A DNA stretch of 27,971 nt from Lachnospiraceae bacterium (GCA_900772845.1 CAAGSD010000081.1:1-27971); one strand, 5' to 3'; shown: positions 7,583 to 16,441, numbered from the stretch's first letter. Notes: generated by a model from the sequence alone, not told the origin. Translations and numbers: made by a program.

Positions 7583-9493
7583 TTATATTTTCTCCAGCTG
7601 TTCCAGCCAGATCCTTGCGCAGGCATCGGACGGCATCCTTAAATCCCCTCTGGGAGACAGCGCCACACTTCCCACCTTCGGCCCATCCGGCAGGCAGGAA
7701 CGCTTAAACTGCTGGGCGAAAAATCTCCGGTAAAAATTCTTCAGCCACTTCAGGATCGTGGGATCGTCATATTTTCCCTCGAAGGTCTCTCTCGCAATCC
7801 GGTAGGCCTTGTCCGGCGCATAACCACACCGCAGCATATAATATAAGAAGAAGTCGTGCAGTTCGTAAGGTCCTACCAGATCTTCCGTCTTCTGTGCGAT
7901 GTTTCCCTCCACCGGTGGAAGCAGCTCCGGGCTCACCGGTGTATCCAGCACATCCTTCAGTACTGCGGTAAGTTCTGTATTATTGCAGGTATCAGCGTAA
8001 TAATCCACCAGATGCCTCACCAGAGTCTTAGGCACTCCGGCATTGACGCCATACATGGACATATGGTCTCCGTTATAAGTAGCCCACCCTAACGCCAGCT
8101 CCGACATGTCTCCTGTGCCAATGACCAGAGCATTCTCCTTATTCGCAATATCCATGAGCACCTGGGTACGCTCTCTGGCCTGTCCGTTCTCATAGGTGAC
8201 ATCATGGCACTCCATATCCTGCCCGATATCCGCAAAATGTCCGGTCACTGCTTCCCGGATATCTATCTCCCGCAGCGTAGTCCCCAAAGTCTTTGCCAGC
8301 AGACAGGCATTCTCATAAGTCCGGCCCGTTGTACCGAAGCAGGGCATTGTCACCGCAATGATTCCCTTTCTCGGCAGTCCCAGCAGATCAAAGGTACGTA
8401 CCGTAATTAGCAGCGCAAGCGTAGAATCCAGTCCTCCGGAAATTCCCAGAACCGCTGTTTTACATCCGATATGTTCATATCGTTTTTTCAGTCCATAGGC
8501 CTGAATCGATAAAATATCCTCGCATCTTTGGTTCCGTTCTTCCATGTCGTCCGGTACAAAGGGATGTGCGGCGAACTTCCGGTCCAGCTTCGTCTCAGTC
8601 AGTTCCATAGAAAAAGGAATGGTAAGATAGGGCCTTAACGGCCGTTTGCCAAAGGTGCCCATTCTTCTGCGTTCACTGTTTATCTTAAACACATCCAGAT
8701 CCCCGTAGAGGATCCCTGTAGAAAAGCGGGAAGACCGTGCCAGTAATGTTCCGTTTTCTGCGATCAGATCATGGCCTCCGAATACCAGATCCTGTGTGGA
8801 TTCCCCGCTTCCGGCGGAGGTATAGATATACCCGCACAGAAGTCTTGCGCTGGTAGATCTGACCAAAAGCTCCCGGTAATCATCCTTGGACACTGTCTCA
8901 TTGGAAGCCGACAGATTGGCAATGACCGTAGCGCCCATCAGTGCATGAGCGGTAGAAGGCGATTCCGCCACCCACAGATCTTCACAGATTTCGCATCCCA
9001 AGACCAGTTCCGGAAGTTCTTCACAGCGAAACAGAAGATTCGTTCCAAAAGGAATCTCCTGTCCTCCCAGGCAGTAATTCGTTACGTTTTCTTCTCCCGG
9101 GGTAAAATATCTGCCCTCATAGAACTCTGCGTACATGGGAATATTTTTCTTGGGGATCATCCCGAGGATTCTTCCCTGATACAGAACGGCTGCCACATTA
9201 TAGAGACGCCCGTCCTTCTCCACGGGAAGTCCCACGAAAAACAACGCTTTCAGTTGTCCAGTCTCTTTCGCAATGGTCAGCAATGCCTCCTTTGCCTTCT
9301 CCAGCAGAAGATTTTGCAAAAAAAGATCGTTACAGGTGTATCCGGTAATACATAACTCCGGAAACACCACGATCTTCGCTCCATGCTCTGCTGCCTCTTT
9401 TGCCTGCGCACAGATTGCCTGTGCATTATAGACCGGATCCGCCACCCGGATCGACGGTGTGGCGGATGCTGCCTTGACAAATCCCTGTTTCAT
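7583..9493 (-). CDS. nadE: Glutamine-dependent NAD+ synthetase
   Basis: 636 residues, the usual length of the two-domain, glutamine-dependent enzyme. The N-terminal nitrilase-type glutaminase domain (about 1-290) shows the catalytic triad: Glu46 in VFPELCITGY, Lys115/116 in PKKNIP and Cys170 in GCEICEDLWV. The C-terminal synthetase domain (about 320-630) has the ATP pyrophosphatase loop SGGLDS at 352-357 and GTGDMSELALGW. It converts deamido-NAD to NAD+ in the cytoplasm. I start at ATG 9493 (MKQGFVKAAS) because GAGGA lies just upstream. An earlier ATG at 9532 would abut the hslO stop codon without a clear site. It is the last gene of a close-packed run; only a weak AT-rich hairpin follows. 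Confidence 0.96.
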   Translation of the reverse strand: MKQGFVKAASATPSIRVADPVYNAQAICAQAKEAAEHGAKIVVFPELCITGYTCNDLFLQNLLLEKAKEALLTIAKETGQLKALFFVGLPVEKDGRLYNVAAVLYQGRILGMIPKKNIPMYAEFYEGRYFTPGEENVTNYCLGGQEIPFGTNLLFRCEELPELVLGCEICEDLWVAESPSTAHALMGATVIANLSASNETVSKDDYRELLVRSTSARLLCGYIYTSAGSGESTQDLVFGGHDLIAENGTLLARSSRFSTGILYGDLDVFKINSERRRMGTFGKRPLRPYLTIPFSMELTETKLDRKFAAHPFVPDDMEERNQRCEDILSIQAYGLKKRYEHIGCKTAVLGISGGLDSTLALLITVRTFDLLGLPRKGIIAVTMPCFGTTGRTYENACLLAKTLGTTLREIDIREAVTGHFADIGQDMECHDVTYENGQARERTQVLMDIANKENALVIGTGDMSELALGWATYNGDHMSMYGVNAGVPKTLVRHLVDYYADTCNNTELTAVLKDVLDTPVSPELLPPVEGNIAQKTEDLVGPYELHDFFLYYMLRCGYAPDKAYRIARETFEGKYDDPTILKWLKNFYRRFFAQQFKRSCLPDGPKVGSVALSPRGDLRMPSDACARIWLEQLEKI

Positions 9494-9532
9494 AAGCTTC
9501 CTCGCTTTGCTGTATCCATTTTGCTGTATCAA

Positions 9533-10402
9533 TTATGAAATCATCTGTTTCAATTCATCCACGGTAAAGTTATAATTCTTATTGCAGAAGTGACAGTTCA
9601 CTTCAATGGGTTCTCCATCATCGATCATGGACTGCAATTCTTCTTTTCCGATACTGATCAGTGCTTTTCTCACTCTGTCCTTGCTGCAGTTGCAGGAGAA
9701 CTCCACCGGAAGGGTATCGGTCACCTCCACATCCATGCCCGCCAGAAGCACTTCCAGCATCTGTTCCGGCGTCTTTCCGGCATCCAGCATAGTGGTCACT
9801 GAAGAGAGGCTCTTAATATTCTCCTCCAGTCTGCCGATCACTTCCTCTTCTGCAAAAGGCATCAGCTGTACGATAAATCCACCGGCCTGTCTGACGGTAT
9901 TATCCCTGTTCATCAATACACCCAGACCTACCACGGAAGGCACCTGCTCGGATACCGCAAAATAATAGGTCAGATCTTCTGCGATCTCACCGGTCTGCAG
10001 CTCGGTCTGTCCTACATAAGGATCCTTCAATCCCATGTCCCGGATCACGCTCAAGACGCCTGCGCCTACGGCACCGCCCACATCCAGTTTCCCCTGGGCA
10101 TTGGCAGGCAGGATCACATCAGGCACATTGGCATAGCCCTTTACATGACCGTTCATATCCGCAGTGACTGTCAGTCCGCCGACGGGACCGTCTCCCTTGA
10201 TCTGCAGTGTGATCAGCTCATCATCACCCTTTAACATGCTTCCCATCATGGCTCCCGCACTGAGTAATCTTCCCAGTGCTGCCGTTACCACAGGGCTGGT
10301 ATTATGGGACGCCCTTGCCGTCTCCACTGTCTCTCTCGTCGTGCAGGCAAAAGCCCGGATCTGCGCATCTGCCGCTGTTGCACGTACCATATAATCCTTC
10401 AT
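9533..10402 (-). CDS. hslO: Redox-regulated chaperone Hsp33
   Basis: 289 residues, full length for the family. The N-terminus MKDYMVRATAADAQIRAFAC is typical of Firmicute Hsp33. The C-terminal redox switch carries the four zinc ligands in CNC (237-239) and CHFC (270-273) arrangement. On oxidation, disulfides form, zinc is released and the protein becomes a holdase for unfolding cytoplasmic proteins. It lies 39 bases upstream of nadE and 21 bases downstream of the methyltransferase gene, consistent with one transcript. The site before the ATG is weak (GTGGAA), but family alignment supports this start over the internal ATG at Met5. Confidence 0.95.
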   Translation of the reverse strand: MKDYMVRATAADAQIRAFACTTRETVETARASHNTSPVVTAALGRLLSAGAMMGSMLKGDDELITLQIKGDGPVGGLTVTADMNGHVKGYANVPDVILPANAQGKLDVGGAVGAGVLSVIRDMGLKDPYVGQTELQTGEIAEDLTYYFAVSEQVPSVVGLGVLMNRDNTVRQAGGFIVQLMPFAEEEVIGRLEENIKSLSSVTTMLDAGKTPEQMLEVLLAGMDVEVTDTLPVEFSCNCSKDRVRKALISIGKEELQSMIDDGEPIEVNCHFCNKNYNFTVDELKQMIS

Positions 10403-10423
10403 TTATTCCACGTACCTTTCTGT

Positions 10424-11233
10424 CTACAGCTCTTTCTGCTGCTCTTTTGCTACGATATATACTCTTTCACTGGTCTGCGTTGCTATCTCACCGGTATCGG
10501 AATCCATCATTTCAAGGACTTTCATTCCTGCCTGCTCCACCAGCCTGCGCATCTGCCCTATGGTATAGCCACGCTGCAGATGGGTCTCGGTAAATCTGCG
10601 GAAGGTCTCCCCCTCCTCCTGGACAAAGATCGTCAGATCGTATTCATTGATCTCTTCTTCCGGATCATAATAATTCTCCCAGATAAAGCTGCAATCCTCC
10701 CGGTTCTCTGCAATCGTTGTATTGCCGATGACTTCCCGGTATTTATAATCTGTATTAAAATCAAAAATAAAAATACCGCCGGGATAGAGGTAGTTATTCA
10801 CCAGGCCGAATACCTGCAAAAGTTCCTCTTCCTCCAGAATGTAATTCACGGAGTCGCATACACTGATCACGGTACCCACAGTAGAATACAGATCCAGTTC
10901 CCGCATATCCTGATGCAGATAGAGAATCTCAGAACCGCTCTCTGCCTTTTTCTCCATGGCAACACCCAGCATCTCCTCGGAATTGTCCACACCGATGCAG
11001 TCATAGCCTTTCCGGTACAGCAGTTCCGTCAGGGTGCCCGTTCCGCACCCCAGATCCACCACCAGATTCCGCTCGGAATCCAGAAGTCCTTCCGCATCCC
11101 GCGTAGGTCTGGATACACCGTAAGCTGCGATCAGCTGATCCAGTCGTTCACACCACATTTCATAAGGGGTGTTGTCCATGAGTTCGTCATATACTTTTGC
11201 AAAGTCTGTATAGATTTCTTCTGTATTCTCCAT
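10424..11233 (-). CDS. Class I SAM-dependent methyltransferase, substrate unknown
   Basis: 269 residues with a class I Rossmann-type methyltransferase fold. Motif I is VVDLGCGTGTLT (58-69), an acidic residue ends the second strand in IGVDNSEEML, and HQDMREL and CDSVNYIL follow at the usual spacing. The second half contains FIFDFNTDYKYREV and an antiparallel segment common to small-molecule or protein methyltransferases of Clostridia. The order methyltransferase-hslO is often seen in related genomes, as far as I recall. The substrate cannot be read from the sequence. GGAG stands ten bases before the ATG, and the gene follows the COG2426 gene by 21 bases. Confidence 0.88.
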   Translation of the reverse strand: MENTEEIYTDFAKVYDELMDNTPYEMWCERLDQLIAAYGVSRPTRDAEGLLDSERNLVVDLGCGTGTLTELLYRKGYDCIGVDNSEEMLGVAMEKKAESGSEILYLHQDMRELDLYSTVGTVISVCDSVNYILEEEELLQVFGLVNNYLYPGGIFIFDFNTDYKYREVIGNTTIAENREDCSFIWENYYDPEEEINEYDLTIFVQEEGETFRRFTETHLQRGYTIGQMRRLVEQAGMKVLEMMDSDTGEIATQTSERVYIVAKEQQKEL

Positions 11234-11254
11234 AGTTACAGCATCTCCAGTTTT

Positions 11255-11731
11255 TTAGAAAATAGTCCCCAGTGCACCGAAGACTCCCATGCTGAGCAGT
11301 CCCATGATCACGCCGGCCAGAACCACACCACACATTACCGCAATAACACTGGACTTGAAATCCATGTCTAACAGACTGGCCGCCAGTGTTCCGGTCCAGG
11401 CACCGGTTCCGGGAAGGGGAATTCCTACGAAGAGAAGCAGCGCCACGAACAGACCTCTGCCCGCTTTTTCCTGCAGCTTCTGACCGCCCTTATGTCCCTT
11501 TTCCAGGCAGAAGGTGAAGAATTTACCGATGACCGGCTTGTCTGCACCCCATTCCAGTACTTTTCTGGCAAAAAAGAAGATAATGGGTACCGGAAGCATA
11601 TTTCCCAGAATACAGATAATGTAGCTGGGGAGCAGAGGAAGATTCATTCCAACCGCAATGGGAATAGCGCCTCTCAGCTCGATCAGGGGAACCATAGATA
11701 CCAGGAAAATCATCAAATATTTTTTTAACAT
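11255..11731 (-). CDS. COG2426-type small membrane protein (putative small multidrug export family)
   Basis: 158 residues, strongly hydrophobic. Helices lie at about 5-25, 33-55, 92-115 and 125-155, with a charged loop at 60-90 (KVLEWGADKPVIGKFF, EKGHKGGQKLQEKAGRG). The conserved PLIELRGAIPIAVG near the N-terminus and GIPLPGTGAWTG in the third helix mark the COG2426 / Sm_multidrug_ex family. The family name suggests drug export, but that function is poorly supported in general; treat it as a membrane protein of unknown role. GGAG lies seven bases before the ATG, and the neighbours are spaced as in an operon. Confidence 0.85.
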   Translation of the reverse strand: MLKKYLMIFLVSMVPLIELRGAIPIAVGMNLPLLPSYIICILGNMLPVPIIFFFARKVLEWGADKPVIGKFFTFCLEKGHKGGQKLQEKAGRGLFVALLLFVGIPLPGTGAWTGTLAASLLDMDFKSSVIAVMCGVVLAGVIMGLLSMGVFGALGTIF

Positions 11732-11772
11732 GTGTTTACTCCAATTCTTTTCATTTTATTCTACTTGTTTCA

Positions 11773-12846
11773 TTATGCCCGCTTCTGAAGGTATTCCTTC
11801 AAAAAAGCGGTCAGACGGTCCATTTCCTCATCTGTACCGATGGTGATACGCAGGGAATTGGCAATCCGTGGTTTGTTCCAGTGTCTGACATAGATGTCCG
11901 CCTCGCGTAGTGCCCGGAACAGTTCTTCCGCAGGAACTTCTTTATGAGAAGCAAAAATGAAGTTCGCCTTGGAATCCGGGAAAGTGAATCCCAAATTTTT
12001 CAGTTCCTTCTTGGTCCGCTCTCTGGTGGCCACGATCTTCGCCGTGGTCTCTTTGAAATAGGCATCATCCTTTACCGCTTCCACACCCATGACCTGGGAA
12101 GGCAGATTCATGGTATAGGAATTAAAGGAGAATTTTACATCATTCAGGTAGTGGATCAGCTTCTCGCTGCCGATGCAGAAGCCGATACGCATTCCTGCCA
12201 TGGCTCTTGACTTGGAAAAGGTCTGCACCACCAGAAGATTCTCATATTTTTTAAGCAATGGCAGTGCACTCTTACCGCCAAAATCCACATAAGCTTCATC
12301 CACGATCACGACCACATCCGGATTGGCCTGCAGGATCTCTTCGATCAACTCCAGTGGTTCTTCCACGCCGGTAGGTGCATTGGGGTTGGGGAAGATCACA
12401 CCGCCGTTGGGCTGCTTGTAATCCTCCGGGTTCATGTGCCAGTTTTCATCCAATGCGCAGGTACGATACGGGATGCGATACAGATCTGCCCATACATCAT
12501 AGAAGGAATATGTCACATCCGGGAACAGGATCGGTTTCCCGCTATTGAAAAACGTCAGAAATGCCATAGACAATACATCATCCGATCCCACACCTACAAA
12601 TACCTGTTCCGGTTTCACGCCGTAATATGCCGCAAGCGCATCTACCAGGGGCTGCGCATTGGAATTCGGATACAGTCGCAATGCCGCACTCTCCAGATCT
12701 TCCGCTGCCTTCCGCACACCGGGAGCCGGGGGATAAGGGCACTCATTTGTATTCAGCTTGATCATATTCGGGCGGTTCGGCTGCTCGCCTGCCACATAGG
12801 GAACCACCTTACGTACATTTTCTTCCCACTTCATATTAATAACCAT
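11773..12846 (-). CDS. hisC: Histidinol-phosphate aminotransferase
   Basis: 357 residues, fold type I PLP aminotransferase of the HisC branch. Seen are LNTNECPYPP (32-41), VGVGSDD (84-90), NPNAPTG (154-160), DEAYVDF (183-189) and the PLP lysine Lys212 in TFSKSRAMAGMRIGF. HisC transaminates imidazole acetol phosphate to histidinol phosphate in histidine synthesis; some HisC-like enzymes act on phenylalanine or tyrosine precursors. It is alone here, with no other his genes, so a role outside histidine synthesis is possible. The start is uncertain: ATG 12846 (MVINMKWEENVRK) or ATG 12834 (MKWEENVRK), the latter matching the usual family N-terminus. Neither has a strong ribosome binding site. Confidence 0.93.
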   Translation of the reverse strand: MVINMKWEENVRKVVPYVAGEQPNRPNMIKLNTNECPYPPAPGVRKAAEDLESAALRLYPNSNAQPLVDALAAYYGVKPEQVFVGVGSDDVLSMAFLTFFNSGKPILFPDVTYSFYDVWADLYRIPYRTCALDENWHMNPEDYKQPNGGVIFPNPNAPTGVEEPLELIEEILQANPDVVVIVDEAYVDFGGKSALPLLKKYENLLVVQTFSKSRAMAGMRIGFCIGSEKLIHYLNDVKFSFNSYTMNLPSQVMGVEAVKDDAYFKETTAKIVATRERTKKELKNLGFTFPDSKANFIFASHKEVPAEELFRALREADIYVRHWNKPRIANSLRITIGTDEEMDRLTAFLKEYLQKRA

Positions 12847-12870
12847 GCCTTTCTCAAAACCTGCATATCT

Positions 12871-13941
12871 TCAGGTACTTCCGCACCCTGTGCAGGCACA
12901 AATCTTCGTATTAAAATTACTGTTCTGCACATTCTGCTGTCTTCTTAACTCTTCCGCATAGCTTTCGGCCTGCGCAGGAATTCCCAACCGTTCATAACAC
13001 CGTATCAATCCTTCCAGCGGTTCTGACCTGGTGCTTCGCAGTGCCAGTACCGGCTGTGTCTCATAGGCTGCATTATAATACCAGACAGCCGCTTCCTCGA
13101 AGTCTCCCGTCTCTTCATAGAAATACCCCAGTTCACAGCAGATTTCCGAACAGCCGTCTCCTGCGATCACCTTGGAAGTATATTTGAAAAACGTAACGGT
13201 ATCCCCCCGCAGTCTGGCCGCTCTCGCCGCCACGCAGCAGCCTTCCGTGATCTCATCCGCACTTCTGTCCGGGGAAGCCGCTTCTGCCTGAAAATAACTT
13301 TCCGCTTCCAGAAAATCCCGGTCTTCTCCTGCCAGAAACAGTTCTCTGGCATACATTCCGTACAGTCTTCTGGAAAGCTGCCTTCCCTGTGCGATCTGTT
13401 GTCTGAAATTCGCCAGATCTCTGCCTGCATGATTCTGCTCAGGCATATGCGTAATGACAATATCACTGTCATAGATCACCGGCTCCAACCGGATCATCTC
13501 ATGGATTGGCTCCTCCCATACGAAGCTTCGCAGTCTGCGGAATAATTTAGGACGATATTCTTCATCAAAATTATATACCGTGCCATTCTGCAGCTGGTTG
13601 CCGTATTTCATCTGAACGATCTCGATCTCGGGAAGCAGTGTCTCTTTTAACAGGCGGAATCTTTGCCTGTTTTCCTCTGAAAGCACTTCATCCGCATCTG
13701 CGGAGTAAATGTATTCCTGTGTTGCTTTGGAAAAGGCAAAATTTCTCGCCGCACTGAAATCGTCAATCCAGGTAAAGTCATAGATCTTATCGGTATACCT
13801 TTCTGCAATCTGTCTGGTCGTGTCTGTGGAGCCTGTATCGACAATGACGATCTCATCCACCAGGTCTTTGACACTATCCAGACATCTTTTCAGGATCCGC
13901 TCTTCATTTTTTACAATCATACACAGAGATATTGTGATCAT
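12871..13941 (-). CDS. Family 2 glycosyltransferase with C-terminal TPR-like region
   Basis: 356 residues. The N-terminal GT-A fold opens with ISLCMIVKNEE and shows IVDTGSTDTT (34-42) for nucleotide-sugar binding and the DxD motif as DADE (82-85). The C-terminal half (about 200-340) is helical and TPR-like (ELGYFYEETGDFEEAAVWYYNA). It is a likely cytoplasmic enzyme modifying a polymer or protein; the acceptor is unknown. The GT2-plus-TPR layout is shared with SunS-type and other peptide glycosyltransferases, but I see no precursor peptide nearby. The protein ends in a Cys-containing tail (CACTGCGST). ATG 13941 is chosen for the GGAG seven bases upstream; longer in-frame starts add sequence foreign to the family. 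Confidence 0.87.
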   Translation of the reverse strand: MITISLCMIVKNEERILKRCLDSVKDLVDEIVIVDTGSTDTTRQIAERYTDKIYDFTWIDDFSAARNFAFSKATQEYIYSADADEVLSEENRQRFRLLKETLLPEIEIVQMKYGNQLQNGTVYNFDEEYRPKLFRRLRSFVWEEPIHEMIRLEPVIYDSDIVITHMPEQNHAGRDLANFRQQIAQGRQLSRRLYGMYARELFLAGEDRDFLEAESYFQAEAASPDRSADEITEGCCVAARAARLRGDTVTFFKYTSKVIAGDGCSEICCELGYFYEETGDFEEAAVWYYNAAYETQPVLALRSTRSEPLEGLIRCYERLGIPAQAESYAEELRRQQNVQNSNFNTKICACTGCGST

Positions 13942-13981
13942 TCCGGATCTCCGTTTCCGCATTTTTATCTGCGATTCTTTC

Positions 13982-14704
13982 CTACAGCACCTTGGACAGG
14001 AACTCCTGCAATCTGGGACTCTGTGGATTGGAGAAGAATTCCTGCGGTGTATTCTCTTCCACAATATTACCGCCATCCATGAAGAGTACCTTGGTACCTA
14101 CCTCTCTGGCGAATCCCATCTCGTGGGTTACCACCACCATGGTCATACCGCTCTCTGCCAGTTCCTTCATTACTTCCAGTACTTCTCCTACCATCTCCGG
14201 ATCCAGTGCGGAGGTAGGCTCATCAAACAGCATGACTCTGGGATTCATCGCCAGAGATCTGACAATAGCAATTCTCTGCTTCTGTCCGCCGCTCAAAGAG
14301 GCGGGGTAGGCATCAGCCTTTTCCTCCAGCCCTACTCTCTTTAACAGCTTCAAGGCATTCTCTTTTGCTTCTTCCTCACTCATCAGCTTCAGCTTCACGG
14401 GAGCAAGGGTAATGTTATTCATAATGGTCAGATTGTTGAACAGGTTAAAATGCTGGAACACCATGCCCATATGCTGACGGATCTTGTTGATGTCGATCTT
14501 CGGATCCGTGATATTCTGTCCGTCGAACCAGATCTCACCGCTGGTAGGTCTCTCCAGGAGATTCAGGCAACGTAAAAATGTACTCTTACCGGAGCCCGAA
14601 GGTCCTACCACTACGATCTTCTCACCGGGATGAATATGATAATTCACTCCTTTTAATACCTGATTATCTTCAAAGCTTTTATGCAGATCTTTAACGATTA
14701 TCAC
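13982..14704 (-). CDS. Polar amino acid ABC transporter ATPase (GlnQ/ArtP type)
   Basis: 240 residues, the standard length. Walker A GPSGSGKST (34-42), Q-loop Gln84 in MVFQHFNLF, signature LSGGQKQR (137-144) and Walker B VMLFDEP (157-163) followed by the Asp-box/His-switch THEMGFAREV, all intact. It powers uptake of a polar amino acid (glutamine, arginine, histidine or cystine class) and acts at the inner face of the membrane. I start at GTG 14704, giving VIIVKDLHKSF, which matches the family start and has AAAGGAG 11 bases upstream. It overlaps the permease gene end by 14 bases, suggesting translational coupling. The exact substrate cannot be told from the sequence. Confidence 0.94.
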   Translation of the reverse strand: MIIVKDLHKSFEDNQVLKGVNYHIHPGEKIVVVGPSGSGKSTFLRCLNLLERPTSGEIWFDGQNITDPKIDINKIRQHMGMVFQHFNLFNNLTIMNNITLAPVKLKLMSEEEAKENALKLLKRVGLEEKADAYPASLSGGQKQRIAIVRSLAMNPRVMLFDEPTSALDPEMVGEVLEVMKELAESGMTMVVVTHEMGFAREVGTKVLFMDGGNIVEENTPQEFFSNPQSPRLQEFLSKVL

Positions 14705-15380
14705 TCTTACGCAGTCTCCTTTCCAGTTTTGCAAGCAGGATGGACAATACCTTGGTCAGTACAAAATAGATAAATGCGATACCAAGCAGTGGGGTAAATA
14801 CATCAAACAGCTTGGAGGTCATCTGGTTGGCCACACGGGTAAGGTCACTCATTCCTACGTAACCTACAATAGAGGTCTCCTTGATCAGCACGATAAATTC
14901 ATTGCCCAGAGGCGGCAGGATGCTCTTAAATGCCTGTGGGATGATGATATAGCGCATGGTCTGGAATTTGTTCAGTCCCAGAGATCTGCCGGCTTCCATC
15001 TGTCCCTTGTCCACCGCCAGGATACCTGCTCTGACGATCTCTGCCACATAGGCACCGGAGTTGATACCGAAAGTCAGGCTGGCGATCAGTACGCTGTTCT
15101 TGCAGGTAGCCAGAATGCCGGACCACATGATCAGCAGTTGTACCGTGGTAGGAGTTCCGCGGATGATATCAATATAAGCACCGGCAATCCGGGACGCTAT
15201 GGTTCTGGATCCGTTCTTTCTTGTAGACAGTTTCAAAAATGCCGCTATGGTTCCGATCAGGATACCAAGCAGTGCCGCAAAAAAAGAAACCTCTAGGGTG
15301 ACTCCCAGTCCTTTTAGGTAAAGCTTCCATCTGTCCGCTTCGATGAAGGCTGCATAAATATGTTGCCAGATATTTTGCAT
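14691..15380 (-). CDS. Polar amino acid ABC transporter permease (HisM/GlnP type)
   Basis: 229 residues with about five membrane helices. The BPD transmembrane EAA loop is recognisable in MEAGRSLGLNKFQTMRYIIIPQA (split here: MEAGRSLGLNKF, then the conserved IIPQA). The TPTTVQLLI stretch and the GAYVAEIVRAGI segment are typical of the His/Glu/Gln/Arg subfamily. It forms the membrane channel with the ATPase encoded next to it. AGGAAATAAC precedes the ATG. It follows the binding protein gene after a strong hairpin, so it is probably expressed by partial read-through. Confidence 0.93.
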   Translation of the reverse strand: MQNIWQHIYAAFIEADRWKLYLKGLGVTLEVSFFAALLGILIGTIAAFLKLSTRKNGSRTIASRIAGAYIDIIRGTPTTVQLLIMWSGILATCKNSVLIASLTFGINSGAYVAEIVRAGILAVDKGQMEAGRSLGLNKFQTMRYIIIPQAFKSILPPLGNEFIVLIKETSIVGYVGMSDLTRVANQMTSKLFDVFTPLLGIAFIYFVLTKVLSILLAKLERRLRKSDNR

Positions 15381-15460
15381 GTTATTTCCTATGCCTTTCT
15401 TGTAAATGTATAAGTGTTTGTTTTGCCAAACAGTATATGTTGCCTACCTTAATATAGCAA

Positions 15461-15496
15461 AAAGAAGAGAATGGCACAAGCCATTCTCTTCTTTTT
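15461..15496 (-). terminator. Strong internal terminator between binding protein and permease genes
   Basis: A 15-bp perfect stem (15461-15475 with 15480-15494, loop of four) is flanked by T runs on both strands. It lies 22 bases after the binding protein stop codon and upstream of the permease gene. Such hairpins in ABC uptake operons let some transcripts stop after the binding protein gene, raising its ratio to the membrane parts. Confidence 0.9.
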
Positions 15497-15517
15497 CGTG
15501 TATATTTTGTATAAAAA

Positions 15518-16354
15518 TTACTCGCCGATATACTGAGATACCAGTGCATCGAAGGTACCGTCAGCCTTCAGATCTGCCAGTGCCTGATTTACCTGCTCTA
15601 CCAGCTCGCTTCCCTTAGGAAGTGCAATAGCGTACTCTTCGGTCTCAAAACCGAAGTTTGCGCCGTCCATGATCTTTACCTTACCATCGAACTTGGTGTT
15701 GAATACTTCTGCGGGGTTCTTATCAATAATAACTGCATCTACTCTGCCGTTTACCAGATCATTTACAGCGTCAATGGCTCTGTTGTAGGTCTGTGCGGTA
15801 GCGCCCTCGATGTCCTCTGCCAGGAACATACCGGTGGTACCCAGCTGACAGCCGATGGTCTTGTTCTTCAGATCATCCGCAGCAGCGATATCGGAATCTG
15901 CTGCTACGATCACAAACTGTACTGCTTCATAGTAAGGATCAGAGAAATCCACCTCTGCCTTACGCTCCTCGGTAACGGTCATACCTGCGATAGCACCATC
16001 GATTCTATTTCCGATAGAGCTTACCAGAGAGTCAAACTCCATGTTCTCTACCTGCACTTCCTTGCCAAGCTTCTCTCCTACTGCCTTGATCAGAGCTACG
16101 TCAAAACCATCGGGTTCTCCGTCATCTCCTACATACTCAAAGGGAGGGAACTCAGCGTTGGTACCGAATACCAGTACACCGCCCTCGGTGGATGCTGCCT
16201 CAGTTGCAGCTGCTTCAGTGGTTGCTGCAGCAGTCTCTGCCACACTGCTCTCGGAAGCCTGAGTGCTCTTGTTTGCTGCGGAATCAGAACCACAGCCGGT
16301 CAGCATTGCTGTGCACATTACAGTTGCAAGTAACATTGCGATTGCTTTTTTCAT
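15518..16354 (-). CDS. Polar amino acid ABC transporter substrate-binding lipoprotein
   Basis: 278 residues. A lipoprotein signal peptide with lipobox LTGC (lipidated Cys21) is followed by an Ala/Thr/Glu/Ser-rich linker to about residue 58. The SBP family 3 domain then begins VLVFGTNAEFPPFEY and continues with DGFDVALIKAVGEKLG and GAIAGMTVTEERK. Motifs for ligand contact (FDVAL, GMT, R/K pattern) are normal for amino acid binding proteins, but the ligand is not decided. It is exported and lipid-anchored on the cell surface. ATG 16354 is chosen because AGGAGG lies eight bases upstream and the signal peptide begins there; an ATG at 16387 lies in the leader. Its own promoter lies at 16409-16437. 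Confidence 0.94.
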   Translation of the reverse strand: MKKAIAMLLATVMCTAMLTGCGSDSAANKSTQASESSVAETAAATTEAAATEAASTEGGVLVFGTNAEFPPFEYVGDDGEPDGFDVALIKAVGEKLGKEVQVENMEFDSLVSSIGNRIDGAIAGMTVTEERKAEVDFSDPYYEAVQFVIVAADSDIAAADDLKNKTIGCQLGTTGMFLAEDIEGATAQTYNRAIDAVNDLVNGRVDAVIIDKNPAEVFNTKFDGKVKIMDGANFGFETEEYAIALPKGSELVEQVNQALADLKADGTFDALVSQYIGE

Positions 16355-16379
16355 AATATTTTCCTCCTGTCTGTTTCTC

Positions 16380-16396
16380 GAAACCACTATGGTCTC
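16380..16396. promoter_or_regulatory. Possible operator dyad downstream of the transporter promoter
   Basis: The minus strand reads GAgACCA-tag-TGGTtTC, an imperfect 7-bp dyad around the expected transcript start region. It is a candidate repressor site or merely a weak RNA hairpin. A second small palindrome (CTAAA-g-TTTAG) lies just upstream. Confidence 0.25.
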
Positions 16397-16408
16397 TAAA
16401 CTTTAGTT

Positions 16409-16437
16409 ACTATAGCACTTTTTATAAATATGCGCAA
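16409..16437 (-). promoter_or_regulatory. SigA-type promoter of the amino acid transporter operon
   Basis: TTGCGC (16437-16432), a 17-base spacer and TATAGT (16414-16409) with a GTGC extension before the -10. The -35 box begins only four bases after the stop codon of the prepilin peptidase gene, so the promoter is squeezed against the end of the tad operon. The leader to the binding protein start is about 50 bases. Confidence 0.75.
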
Positions 16438-16441
16438 CTGT

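Noticed and set aside
8771..9355. 194-codon plus-strand open frame
   Set aside because: Antisense to the nitrilase domain of nadE; no supporting motif.
10304..11371. 355-codon plus-strand open frame
   Set aside because: It lies antisense to the hslO start, the methyltransferase gene and the COG2426 gene; its protein is rich in His, Cys and Phe without family motifs, typical of a shadow frame.
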